The translations under genes and the position numbers were made by a program. A model generated the notes under the pieces. It worked only from the letters and a program-made list of their open reading frames with translations. It made no database searches and was not told the DNA's origin. A stretch of DNA of 64,000 nt, from contig JARCOQ010000006.1 of the NCBI GenBank assembly GCA_029207755.1, positions 20,806,890 through 20,870,889 on the forward strand. Reading direction: 5' to 3'. The DNA comes from Chamaea fasciata (lineage: Eukaryota > Chordata > Aves > Passeriformes > Sylviidae). Shown here one piece after another: positions 1 to 10,755 of the stretch. Each line of letters starts with the position of its first letter. Within the stretch, counting starts at the first letter, position 1.

Positions 1-1679
1 CCTGCTTGAAGACTAAGCTATATCTGAGATAACTTTTTCATGCTTCTTATATCATGAAAAATAAGGCTGAAAAAACATCTTCTGACTGTAAACCAGAAGG
101 CAGTAAGAAAAATGCCACTTTAGGTGCCTTGAAATGATACTGAAATGAAGTTCTTCAGAAAGTGAGTATGACCAGAAAACACATTTTTGAGGATAGGAGA
201 TTTTCCCATGGCTGCTAAACCAAGAATTGGGTTTTCTCTTCCACTCACCTTCAATTATTGAGAAAGTAAGAATGATCACTATTGATGTGCTTTAAATCAC
301 TTATGATCAGATACATTAAAAGTGTAAACTCAATATTAAGGCTATATTTTTATGCTGTATCTTACTTGTACTGTAAAATGTACTAACCACATTTTCTCAT
401 TACTTTGGGTTGCAGAAAAGTATATTATAGGTGAATTAATTCTCTATGATTATTGTAATACACTATGACTAGTATCTGTTATGAGTAAAAATGACAGATT
501 GTAGATTCCAAAAGACATTGATAACTTCTATGACAGTTAACATTAGAATAAAAAAAGAGAAATACCATAGATAATGCTATGTTGGTTCACATTCTGGGAA
601 CCCTGAAGTGGACCACATCAAGTGACAAGGCACCTCTGATCAGAGCAAGGTGGCCCTGATCCTCTCCACAGAGAGATTCATCAGCATTTTGGTACTTAGA
701 ACCTCTTCTAGGACTTTCTTAGTAAAAGCCAATTTTATCAATAATTTTTACTGTCAAGTAAAAGTGTCCACATGAGAAAATGCTGCTTTGCTTTAAGATA
801 GGTACACAGGTGACATAATCACTGGTACCCAGTGAGAACAGCTATGGGCTTCTCCAGCAGGATTTGCTGGCTGAGTTTATCTTGAAGTAAAGAGCTGCAT
901 GTATGATGGCCAAGAAATACGTGTACAGAGTACAGGCCTGTGCCTACTCAGGTTCACCACTGTGTGGATCACTAACTCCTCATGTACAATGATATTCTGT
1001 TTAGGGTCACTGCAACTTTATAAGGGAAGAATAATTTTAAAAGATCTAATGAAACTCGTGATTTCTTCACGGAATTTCCTGCCCCAGCCCCACTCCCCCC
1101 AAATCCAAACACTTGAAATCACAATTGTTTTTCAAAAAGACTATCACTAATATACTGTAGATAGAATCAGTCATATTAATTTCTTAATTTCCTTCATTAT
1201 GCCAATGGATTTTATTTCATATATAGTTTATATGTTAATAGAAAATGATAGTTTGACTTTTTAGCAATCAAAGTAGGATATGGAAGTAATTGAAAATTTT
1301 TAACTCCCCCCTTTTTTCTTATCTGCTGTTTATTCCTATTATTTTTAAACCTCAAGTTTAATAAAATATATTTTAATATTTGCCAGAGATGTATTTTAAT
1401 ATTTGTTATAAAGCAATCACAGCACAAGGGACTCTTTTCTTAGCTTATAGCTCAATTACTGTAAAGTACCTAAAATGAAGTGTGTAATTAAGCTCAGGGT
1501 ATACTGAAAAATACATAAAAGTTTCATTAAAAAAATCACATGGGGTTTTGCCAATAATTATCTCCAAATTTATCATTTATTGGGAAATAAAAATTTCAGA
1601 GTTTTCATTTAGATAATAGCTTGAGTGAACTCTAAGATGGTTTTAGCAAAATTCATTTTAGAAATATGTGTTATTGTAG
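1..1679. other. unassigned AT-rich DNA
   Basis: I see no gene, recognisable repeat or RNA in this stretch. The open frames at 52-279, 899-1150 and 1212-1427 are short, show no family motif and are interrupted by ordinary AT-rich sequence. It reads as intergenic or intronic DNA. Confidence 0.6.
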
Positions 1680-2360
1680 GGGCAAACCAGATGTCAGGGT
1701 GTCCTGGGTAACCCAAAATGTTATTGTACTCCATATCTATCTGTGCCCCACAATGGTTATTGACTCTTCAATGCTCATCGGTGTGATCAGGACTGGAATC
1801 ACAGGGCAGTTGGGAGGTGCCTGTCCCTTTAGGTCAGGGCACCTGATAGATGCCCTCTTTGGCCTGGCAGCATTTAACAAAGGCAGAGACTCCACTTTGG
1901 AAAAGGCTGCTTTGGGCAGGTGTCTGGACTTGCAACTACAGCAACTGGGAAAAACTGCATTTCCCAGCTAAGAACTGTTTTCAGAGTGAACTTTACAAAC
2001 TATATGGGCAGCAAAGCTTAAGTGGGTCCTGGGGGGCCAGGTCACCCGGCCTCCACACCAATCTAGATTTTTCTACATGTTTACAATTTAACAATCATCA
2101 CTACATTCCTGTCACTAAACTATATAACTTCTACCTTCTTACATGCCTTGCAATGCATTGCTGTGGGCAGTCATAAACTCTCTTCTGTGGACAGAGTTAT
2201 GTCCACAGGTCTTGCCAGCCCACTGGTGTCACAGAGGGTTTCTGCTGTTTTCTTTGTTGCTGCTGTTGTAGCACAGGCTGATACAGCTCTGACAGCAAAA
2301 CTTTGTAATAGAAACCGAGCCTCAGGCTCTCAGTCTGCAGCTGACCCACTATAACCTTGT
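1680..2360. other. GC-raised segment of unknown origin
   Basis: This block is clearly richer in G and C than its surroundings and holds three overlapping plus-strand open frames (1666-1971, 1850-2176, 2148-2354) in different phases. None gives a protein I recognise. The sharp change in composition suggests an old inserted element such as an LTR or other repeat, but I found no terminal TG/CA pair, target duplication or CR1 tail. A conserved non-coding or exonic origin cannot be excluded. Confidence 0.3.
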
Positions 2361-5343
2361 ATTGCAGTCATTTAGCACTTTGAAAACTTTCTTCACAATT
2401 CTGAGGTCTAGAAACTTTGTGGTTGCTCTAAAGGTATGTTTATGATATTACAAGCTCTAGGCATAGCCTAGGGCTAATTTTAACTTCCCTTCTAAGTTCA
2501 ACACTTTCAATATATCATAACTCTTCCCATCATATATGAAATAAATGTTCAAATAACCACAGAGGTACTTCACTTATACAATTTGCTGATATATTCCAAG
2601 CCTAGAGACACTAATTCTTTGAATATGCTTAGAAAATATCTGGTGTCCTTCATGTTTCAATTCTGTATTTCTCCCTTTGAGTCACAAAGAACCTTTATAT
2701 GTTATTTATAATTCATTACAGCTTTCAAAGTTTTATGTCATTTTACATTTTTTGTCAAGGATTGAAGAAATAAAACTTGTAAGTATTTAGGTGAAGTGTA
2801 GTCATGGTAAGACAGCTTTTCATAGATATATTTCTTTCTTCATACACACACACACTCATCAGAAGTGTCCAGCAAGCATTAGACATTGAAAAAATCCATA
2901 GATGAAATTGAGCCCATGGAGAAGCATATTCCAATTCTGAAAAAATCAAACATATTCACACCAGCTTTAGTCTGTGCACACTGTATTAAAAAATGCAGTC
3001 TTGTACTTTCTCTTATCTGTGTATCCTGATCTTCTCAAGATAGAAAATAAGTATCCTTGTAATGTGTAGTGATGTGTTGTTTGATATATACCTAGGATGG
3101 AATTTACTATTCTGTAACTTTCACATGCCTGTCCATGGTCTCTGTCTCTATACGTTCTTAAAGAGCACAGTTGCCTGGCTCAGCCATCAGCAGTCACACA
3201 AAGATACCTCCCACCGATGGCCACTCAGCACCCTAAAGACTCATTTCTGGCGCCTTGCATCAGAGGACTGTGCATGATCCACAGTCTTAAAACTGTCCCA
3301 CAGGGGAGGTACCTTGGCACTCCCACCTGAACCAAACAATACAGTAACTGACAAAACCATTTCTTAAAGCACATGCAATGTCTTATTGTTAATGAAGTGT
3401 TCAGTGATACCTTTAATGAAGTGCTTGGGAGTTTTGCTATTTAAGAAAGAAGATATAGTGAGAATGATACCACAATTTCTGCACTATATATTGCAGCCTA
3501 GTTACCACGATTTCTGGCAAAAGTACAAGTAGTAGGTACTGAACCATTCCTATCTTGAGTGTGTTATTTCAAGATATTTCAGGGGTTTTTGTTTTTCCCC
3601 TGTGTTCATTTATCTTTTTTCTTTTGGTCTGACATACCTGTAGAGATAAAAAGATCTTTAACTCACAGCAAAATATTATGAATACTTTCCATTTTCTTCC
3701 ACTCTCAGATAGTATCAGTAACTGGATACCTATTCTCAAACTTTTCAGGAAATTATTTCCTAATAGGGAGGAAAATTGTTTCAGACATTGGAAAGGAGCA
3801 CTTTTCTACAAAACGCCTAATGTTCAGGATGATTTATTTGTGACCCAAGGGCTTGTTTCAGTCTTTCCATAGTACAGTGGGCTGAGGGCATTATAATAAT
3901 AGTATTAATTGAGTAAATTTGAGATATAGTTGTTGAGAATTAATAATTTTGACCACATAGTGACAATAAAAATGTGTAAGACAATGACTAGCATGAAAAG
4001 TGTTAATAATAAAATAATTTACTGAAGTCAAGTTTAAAAATTTAAAACTGGTCATTAAATATCAGTCATCTGAACACTTCCATTACAGATTTAGAATTCC
4101 CTAACTGATATATGCATATATAATATATATATATTTGCAAAGAGTAGAATGATGCCCCTTTTTCTTTGGCCCTGAACATTATCTGCCATTGTTTTATAGC
4201 AACATGGTTATGAAATCTCAAACTAAGTGACACAAAGTAAACTCATTGCTCACTTCAGAAAAACATGAAGAAGACTTACAACACTGATAACACCAGAAAA
4301 TAATGGGTCTTAATGCATTTCCTAATGTGTCTTTATGCATTCACTATTTATCTGGTCATAAACAGCAAAGACAGTAATCAAATTTCCTTTAGCTTCATTT
4401 TGACATTTCAAAGTATTCAAAGGTACTTTGTTTTTTTCCTTTAGACAAGGATCTCAGGTTTTAAGACTGGGGTATTTCTTTCGACTCTCTGGTAGTTACT
4501 AATAATACCCTTTTAATTTATTGCATCTTTTATCACGTTTAACAAATAAAATGAAAAATAAATTAAACACAAAAAAGAATCAGGTGTTTAACATTTTTGT
4601 TTGCTAGCTATACCTGTAAATTATTTTCATAAATTTAGCAATTAAGAAACATATGATATTTGTCTATTAATTTTACAAATGTTTTAATTTGCGTAAATGT
4701 GGAGTACAGAATAATTTTATATTTGCTAAAATGTTGTTTTCACCTTTAAGAATATATACCTGCAAATGCCTATGTTACCTGGAAAATGTGACCTCCCATT
4801 GTGGTAAGTTTACCTCCGTGGCTTCAGAGCACAGTATTACATTTTATTACATTTCTTAATACAAACCAAAGTTTTTGCAGTCTCCTAAAGTCTTCTAGTT
4901 ATACACAGCCACCTGAATCCTGACAGTATTAGAAACCTGTGGACTTGTGCCTTATACTTGTGCATAAGCCTTTTGTCTAGGTTCACATGTTCACATTGCT
5001 GAACAGTGTCATCAGCACAGCAGTGTTTGTGCATTTGTTCCCACCTCACAGCTACAGGTCTTTGTAAACAGTGCCTTGAGAAGGAAGAACCTGCATTATT
5101 TCCTCTCCAATAGGTGAGTAGTTATACTTTTTGGACTGCTGATTAAGGAAGATTGGGTTATTAGATATCTGCTGAGGTGGACACCTCTGTAGAGCTGATG
5201 AACAAGAGCACAACAAGCAGACTTCCGTTTTTAAAGGGGCAGCTTGTATGGAAGGGCCAGAGAAACCCTGTGAGGCAGCGCAGCAATGGAGTTGTATTCT
5301 GGGTTACAATATGTAACCAAAAATGTGTATTCTATTTGCCATA
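2361..5343. other. unassigned AT-rich DNA
   Basis: I see no convincing gene or interspersed repeat. There is a short (CA)n run near 2844 and an alternating AT stretch near 4115-4135. A slightly GC-richer patch at 3160-3340 has no recognisable content. Open frames here are short and unremarkable. Confidence 0.55.
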
Positions 5344-5859
5344 TGTTGAAACTAGTTGAGGAAGTGTTTATCTCTTGTATAACCCAATCCTCATAACTCC
5401 AGTTGGGAGAGGGCGGGTATATTCTATTAATAAGCCAACTATTAAAACCAAGTAGAGCAGTATTCTTTATCTCTTCCACGACCCATCCTCCCTCCAGAGA
5501 GATATCTGCTATTAATAGACCATTAAAACTCACCACATAACTTATAAAATTACACTATCCCATTGTAAAATGCACCACCAAGCAAGAAAACCCAAGCATT
5601 TCTACCTAGATAAAACCTAAAAATCAAAACTTCAATGTAACCTATTTTCCACTAAATTCCCAAAAGAAAACTGAACCCATCTCACCATTACTAAACCCTT
5701 CTACAAGATCATCTCTACCCCAACAAAACCGCATCTATCACTTCAAAAAAAAATTATTTTAGACTGATCCCAACACCCTGATCAACAGTTTACATTCTCC
5801 ATTCAAAAAAAAAAGCTCCAGCTTTCCCTAGCAAATAACTATCTTTCCAAACCAAGACA
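5344..5859 (+). repeat. solo LTR, TGTTGAAAC...CCAAGACA family
   Basis: The element begins TGTTGAAACTAG at 5344 and ends CCAAACCAAGACA at 5859, giving the TG...CA ends of a retroviral LTR. A TATA-like box (TTATAAAAT) lies at 5542-5550. The same ends occur in inverse orientation in the LTR at 45115-45781, and the two copies align across roughly 5640-5800. No internal viral region is attached, so it is a solo LTR. I see no clear target duplication. The 3' half is extraordinarily poor in G: between 5581 and 5820 I count 14 G against 68 C in 240 bases. The family is one I recognise from songbirds; I do not assign a library name. Confidence 0.75.
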
Positions 5860-6867
5860 AGGTGGTGGGAGTCTCCCTTCCTGGGTGAAGGTTTACAATC
5901 CTAATCTATAATATTTCATATTCAGGAGCTGAATAAGGGGTTTTTGCTAGTTTTTATGGAATATGTTGTACTGCTTTCTACTGAGAAAATATATTTCTAG
6001 AGCATAGAAAGTTAATAAAATGACAGTAATAAAGAGACTAAAGTATCATTCAACTGTGACATTTTTATTCAAAGAAACTAAATATACTATTTATATTTCA
6101 TGGTTTATAGAGCAAATATTCTTAAGTAAAAATAATCTGACACTTTCCTTCTGAATTAATTTATTCTGGAAAACTTGCAAGAATCACCCAATTATGTCAG
6201 GAAACACACACGTAAATTAGGTAACTATTCCATATGTTTTCATCCACTGTTATTTTACATCAGTATCCAGCATGTACCAAAACAACTGTTTGCTGTGAAG
6301 GCATTATTAGTTCCAAACAGATGAAGAGATGTCACATTCAATTTCTTTTTCTTTTTTTTTTTTTATATCTTTGTTCCAACATGATGATAACAGAAGGTAA
6401 GAAATCTATGAGTAAGAGGGAAAAAAAGTTAAAAATGAAAAATGTTACTTACAAGTCTGCATCTTTTACTGGCACTAAGGTGAAAGACCTGTTGTATCAT
6501 TAAAAGTTAGACGCAGTATCCAACTACTTCATAGTATTTTACTGGAAAGTTGTAACATATTTTAATAAAATATTAAGCACTTTAAGTGGTATTTCCTAGT
6601 AAATCTAATATTTCACATCTAAACAAGAATAAGTACTTAGATGCACTAAAATTCTCTTGTTTGTTTTATTGACCTGAGTTCTTTACATTTAAAAAGCATT
6701 TTGTTTTAAAGAACATGATTTATATTTATTCCCATATTTGGGCAAGCATCCAATCTTGAATTACACATAGATCTGAAATTGATCAAGTTCTTAATGGCTT
6801 TTTGAGTGGAACTATTTTTTTGCTTTGGTGTATGTGTGTATGTAGTATGGAAAGAAGCAGTAAAATC
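5860..6867. other. unassigned AT-rich DNA
   Basis: Nothing recognisable. It contains a short T run near 6351-6364 and an 89-codon open frame at 6234-6503 with no family features, which I take as chance. Confidence 0.55.
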
Positions 6868-7009
6868 ACTGGAAGTGTCCAAGGGCAGGTTGGACAGGGC
6901 TTTGAGAAATATAGTCCAGTACAATGTGTCCCTTTCTATGGCAGGTTGATTGGAACTGAATGATCTTTAAGGTCCATTCCAACCCAAAGCATTCTATCAT
7001 TCTATGATC
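6868..7009 (+). mobile_element. CR1 LINE, 3' end fragment
   Basis: The plus strand carries the typical CR1 3' untranslated tail: a purine-rich stretch about wrapping a GGTTGGA core, then GATCTTTAAGGTCC, TTCCAACCC and the terminal ATTCTATCATTCTATGATC. CR1 is the dominant LINE of birds; copies are truncated at their 5' ends and end in an octamer repeat rather than poly(A). Only about 140 bases remain, so there is no coding capacity. Confidence 0.9.
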
Positions 7010-8610
7010 ACTAGCAAAATTGAAACCTGTTATTTTGAGTCCATTTTTCTTTTCTTCTTGTTGTTTGTTTGTGTTGTTAGCATGTGACATTATTTGTATT
7101 TACACTCATAAACATAAACAAAACTGGTTTTGTTCCTACTAGGGATTACTATCATAACTTATATTATGGATATGGACTTGAGCTTCTTGGATGAATACTG
7201 AATCAGGTGTTCTCTGAAACTTTTGCTTCAGGCTAGGAAGTTTTAAAGTACGAAGATATTCCTGATACAATATGTACTCTAACACTCATATCGAGACAGT
7301 TAAAAATCTTGAAGTATGTAAAAGGAAAGTATTTGCATGCACACCCATATCCAAGCTATTCAACACTTGAATGTTTTATCTGTTACATGACAATAGAAGT
7401 ATCCTCAAGAGAATTAAAATTCTAGAAAATATTTTTCTGCTATTTCATCCATTTATGTATGTTCTCTGTAGAAAAGGCTTACCAGTAAATTTGAAAATGA
7501 CAGCTATTCTGTGAATTCAGTCTTTTTTTGCATAAAGAATTTTAGTTATTCATGCATCCAAGTGAATGACCAAATACTTTAAAGTGAAGAACAAAAATGT
7601 ATGGGACTTCAATCTTACTTCTGCCAGCCCTCCTAAGATTACTTTTAGGCCTAGGGAGTTTTGACAGAGATGGCCAGTAGTGATAAAAATGAATCAAAAC
7701 AATGATGGGGGCTCTGAATAAAATAAAAGAGCTTTGCAATAACTGCAGTATGAAGGGCATATAGAAACTGTCATTTCAAAGAGGCTAAGTGACATGTCAG
7801 TGGCAAAATGGGTCATGCTAGAAAGTATTTTTGTTCAAAAGGGAGTTCAAGTTTGGGGATAAGGAGCTGTTCAGCAGGCAAATGCATTTGAGTTACTCTG
7901 AATTTTAAAATGGACATTCTTTGTTTGCAGTATTTTAGTTTGCTTTTTACTGGAAAGAAAGATCTATTCAAAACAATTACAGAACATCTATTCTATCATT
8001 ATGGAGAACAAAGGTAAATTCGAGACTGACATAGGGGAATTTATTCTCCATTATTACAATCTAAAAATAAAAAAGGAGAGTAGAGTTTTTTGGTTTCTTT
8101 GGTAAAAGCTGCAAGAATTCAGTTCTAAAGCAGTTGTTTACCAAATAGGACACGTGCCTAGTAGGCAATCCCAGATAATAGAAATTTCTGGAGTCTGTAA
8201 AATTTAAATGAATTATTGAAATGTGGTTTTATGACAGTTCATTAATCCGTAACAGAGTCAGTTTACTAAGTTTAGAACTGTATTTCAATCAAGCATATTC
8301 TTTGAGATTTAACAGTATGCCATTATAATATTGTCATTTAGATAGAAATATTTCAAAGTCATATAATCTTTTCCCTTCAATCTCTATTTTAATCCTATTC
8401 CATACCTTCTCTGGACTGGTTTCTCATTTAACTTCTGGTCATCTTTTTTTCCTTTGTAGATGAGTCTCTGTGAACAGTAACAAGATCCATCAAACTTCTG
8501 ATAGAATTGTATTTCCCAAGCCAGCTAGGAACTTCAGAATCTGTTTCTCTAGTTCAAAATGATAAAGTAAAAACTAATGGTTCCAAAAGAACCCCCCACA
8601 ACACCCCCCC

Positions 8611-8611
<1 letters not shown>
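7010..8611. other. unassigned AT-rich DNA
   Basis: I see no gene or recognisable repeat between the CR1 tail and the poly(A) tract. The 72-codon frame at 7542-7760 on the minus strand has no family features. Confidence 0.55.

Positions 8612-8649
<38 letters not shown>
8612..8649. repeat. poly(A) tract, 38 A
   Basis: An uninterrupted run of A follows directly on a run of eight C. No polyadenylation signal sits just upstream, and I see no cDNA-like sequence before it, so I read it as a simple repeat rather than the tail of a retrocopy. Confidence 0.9.
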
Positions 8650-8651
<2 letters not shown>

Positions 8652-9287
8652 AAGCGAAAAGGTTCTATGAGTATGTATTGAAAAATAATTTTAAATGGAT
8701 AAATTCTATACCCTGAGTGCAAAGAAGACATGTTATATAAAGTAATGTTTCCACAAGCATTATAGAACCAAAGGTACTTCAGATGAAGTTATAGACATGA
8801 CAAGATATGACATCTTATAATGCATGACAAGATTTATCTGAAGGCTCAGAAAGGGCCTGAAAAATAAATTCCAAAACTGTACTCCATCTTGGGATTCTGT
8901 GACTAAAAACAGAAAAAAAAATTGTTCCAATAATGTGTTATATTTCAGTCAAGGCCTGCTCTAAAGAATTCCATTGATATTTAATAAACACAAACAAATT
9001 AGATGTTTGGTTTTAGATTCCTAAATAGTTACTTTGTTTTAGGAGTGCAAATATGCATTAGATATCTGTAGATCTATATTTCTGCAAACCGCTCTAATAT
9101 GAACATTCCTGTTATTTTATAAAATAGATCTAATCATGACCAAAATATATTTGGTCACTCAGGAACAAAGTCAAACTCTAAAGATTAGATTAAAAAATGC
9201 AATTTTTTTGGAAAATATTCTGAAAAATGTTCCTGGAAAGCTTGGAAAAAGGGGAAGAAGAATGCTAAAGGGAAGGGAAATGTGAAA

Positions 9288-9340
9288 AGGGGAGGGGAGG
9301 GGAGGGGAGGGGAGGGGAGGGGAGGGGAGGGGAGGGGAGG
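9288..9340 (+). repeat. (AGGGG)n pentanucleotide microsatellite
   Basis: About ten and a half perfect units of AGGGG form a run of G4 tracts separated by single A. Such a run can in principle fold into a G-quadruplex on the plus strand. It is followed by a decayed CAAGG-type stretch to about 9356. The 60-codon frame on the opposite strand is a by-product of the repeat. Confidence 0.95.
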
Positions 9341-9478
9341 CAAAGCAAGGCAAGGCATAATCTTATTAGCGCTGCATCCGAAAAGAAAGATATTTTTTTA
9401 ATCTGTCCTTTTTATTTTAAATTTCCACCATGCCACCTTAAAATAATAAAAATAAAAAATACTGTGGGAATGAATAGC

Positions 9479-9581
9479 AAAATAAAATAAAATAAAATAA
9501 AATAAAATAAAATAAAATAAAATAAATTAAAATAAAATAAAATAAAATAAAATAAAATAAAATAAAATAAAATAAAATAAA
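9479..9581 (+). repeat. (AAAAT)n pentanucleotide microsatellite
   Basis: Roughly twenty units of AAAAT run for about 103 bases with one interruption near 9526-9531. It lies only about 140 bases from the AGGGG repeat. The minus-strand open frame across it (a phenylalanine, tyrosine, isoleucine and leucine repeat) is an artefact. Confidence 0.95.
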
Positions 9582-10589
9582 TATCCACAACACATTCTAT
9601 CACATGCTCATGCTGTCTTTGATTTCACTGAAAGCTAGATGTAGTTGTGGTAATTTATAGGTGGACTGGAATAAATATCTTGGGATAAAGAGTCACACTT
9701 TTATTTTATTTGACCTGTTGGTGTTAAGTATATTAAATTTATAAGTACCAAAAAACCTCTCTTTTCTGTAATTTTTTTCTCTGATATGAAAATTACTTTG
9801 ACTCCTTTTGACATGTTCTTTGTAAATCTACTGTCATTAAAATAATTTAAAGAAATAGAAGATTGCATCTTCTTTTCAAAACACAGAATTATCAATCTTA
9901 TATTGTATTTTTAATCGCTTTGGGACAAAAATACTCCATCCCAGTAAGACTATATAATATTAAGAAAGGGAAATTAAAAGCAATCTTTAGTATCTGTGAA
10001 ACACAAAATTGGAAAGTGACAACAAAAATCTAAATCTTAAATTATACACATAAATTGTACTACAAAGAGTAGGAAAATTTAAATTTTGTTGCTTCTCATT
10101 AGACAGTGGCAAAAACAGTGTTTTAAGGAGGCCATGTGTACTTACTTATTTCTCTGTAAGTACAACCAACAAAACAGTTTACTATTCCATAGGGATCTCA
10201 TACATGGAAAACCTATTCCCAGATCTACTACACCATTTTGTTCTTCATTGTGAGTCTTTGTCATGCAACTCATAGCTTCATGTGCAGACTGTTACATTAA
10301 TTTGTGAAGGTTCAAAGATTTTAAGATAAGCCTGAGAGGCAGAGTAGAAAAATAATCATTTTATAAAGGGAGAAGAAATAAAGTGCTTGTTCCAGTTTAA
10401 TCTTCCGTTCTATACCAATATAAATAAGCAGTAGTAAGGGTTCTAAGTAGTGCTATAGTCTTTTTCTTGACACTTTTTAATGTTATTGACTGTTGCCCTG
10501 ATTCTTTAGCCTTCTGATGACTGTTTACATATTTCTAGTGGAGTCTCTCACGAATGTACAAGTAGATTGTTTTCATTCTAATCTCTGAT
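9582..10589. other. unassigned AT-rich DNA
   Basis: No gene or recognisable repeat. The sequence is plain AT-rich DNA up to the LTR fragment. Confidence 0.5.
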
Positions 10590-10755
10590 GGACTGGTGAA
10601 CTGACCACTAGGGTCAGAAAGGTGTTCCTCTCCTCTTCCAATCCTTGACCAAACTCCAAATCCTATTTAAATCCCAGATGATAATAAACTCTCTCTTTCT
10701 CTGCTCACCTCTGAACCTGAGGGAGTGTGGTTTATTCGTGTCCCTACCGGCGACA
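10590..10755 (+). repeat. LTR 3' part (promoter, R and U5)
   Basis: The order of signals looks like the end of a retroviral LTR. There is a TATTTAAA box at about 10665-10672, an AATAAA polyadenylation signal at 10683-10688, a CT-rich stretch, and then a segment ending CCTACCGGCGACA near 10755. There is no primer-binding site or gag sequence after it, so it is a solo or truncated copy. The 5' boundary is not resolved. The family differs from the other LTRs in the window. Confidence 0.5.

Noticed and set aside
8880..8905. GGGATTCTGTGACT as a possible CR1 tail
   Set aside because: Only one octamer-like match, with no CR1 sequence before it.
9412..9603. Repetitive Phe/Tyr/Ile/Leu protein on the minus strand
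   Set aside because: Pure translation of the (AAAAT)n microsatellite.
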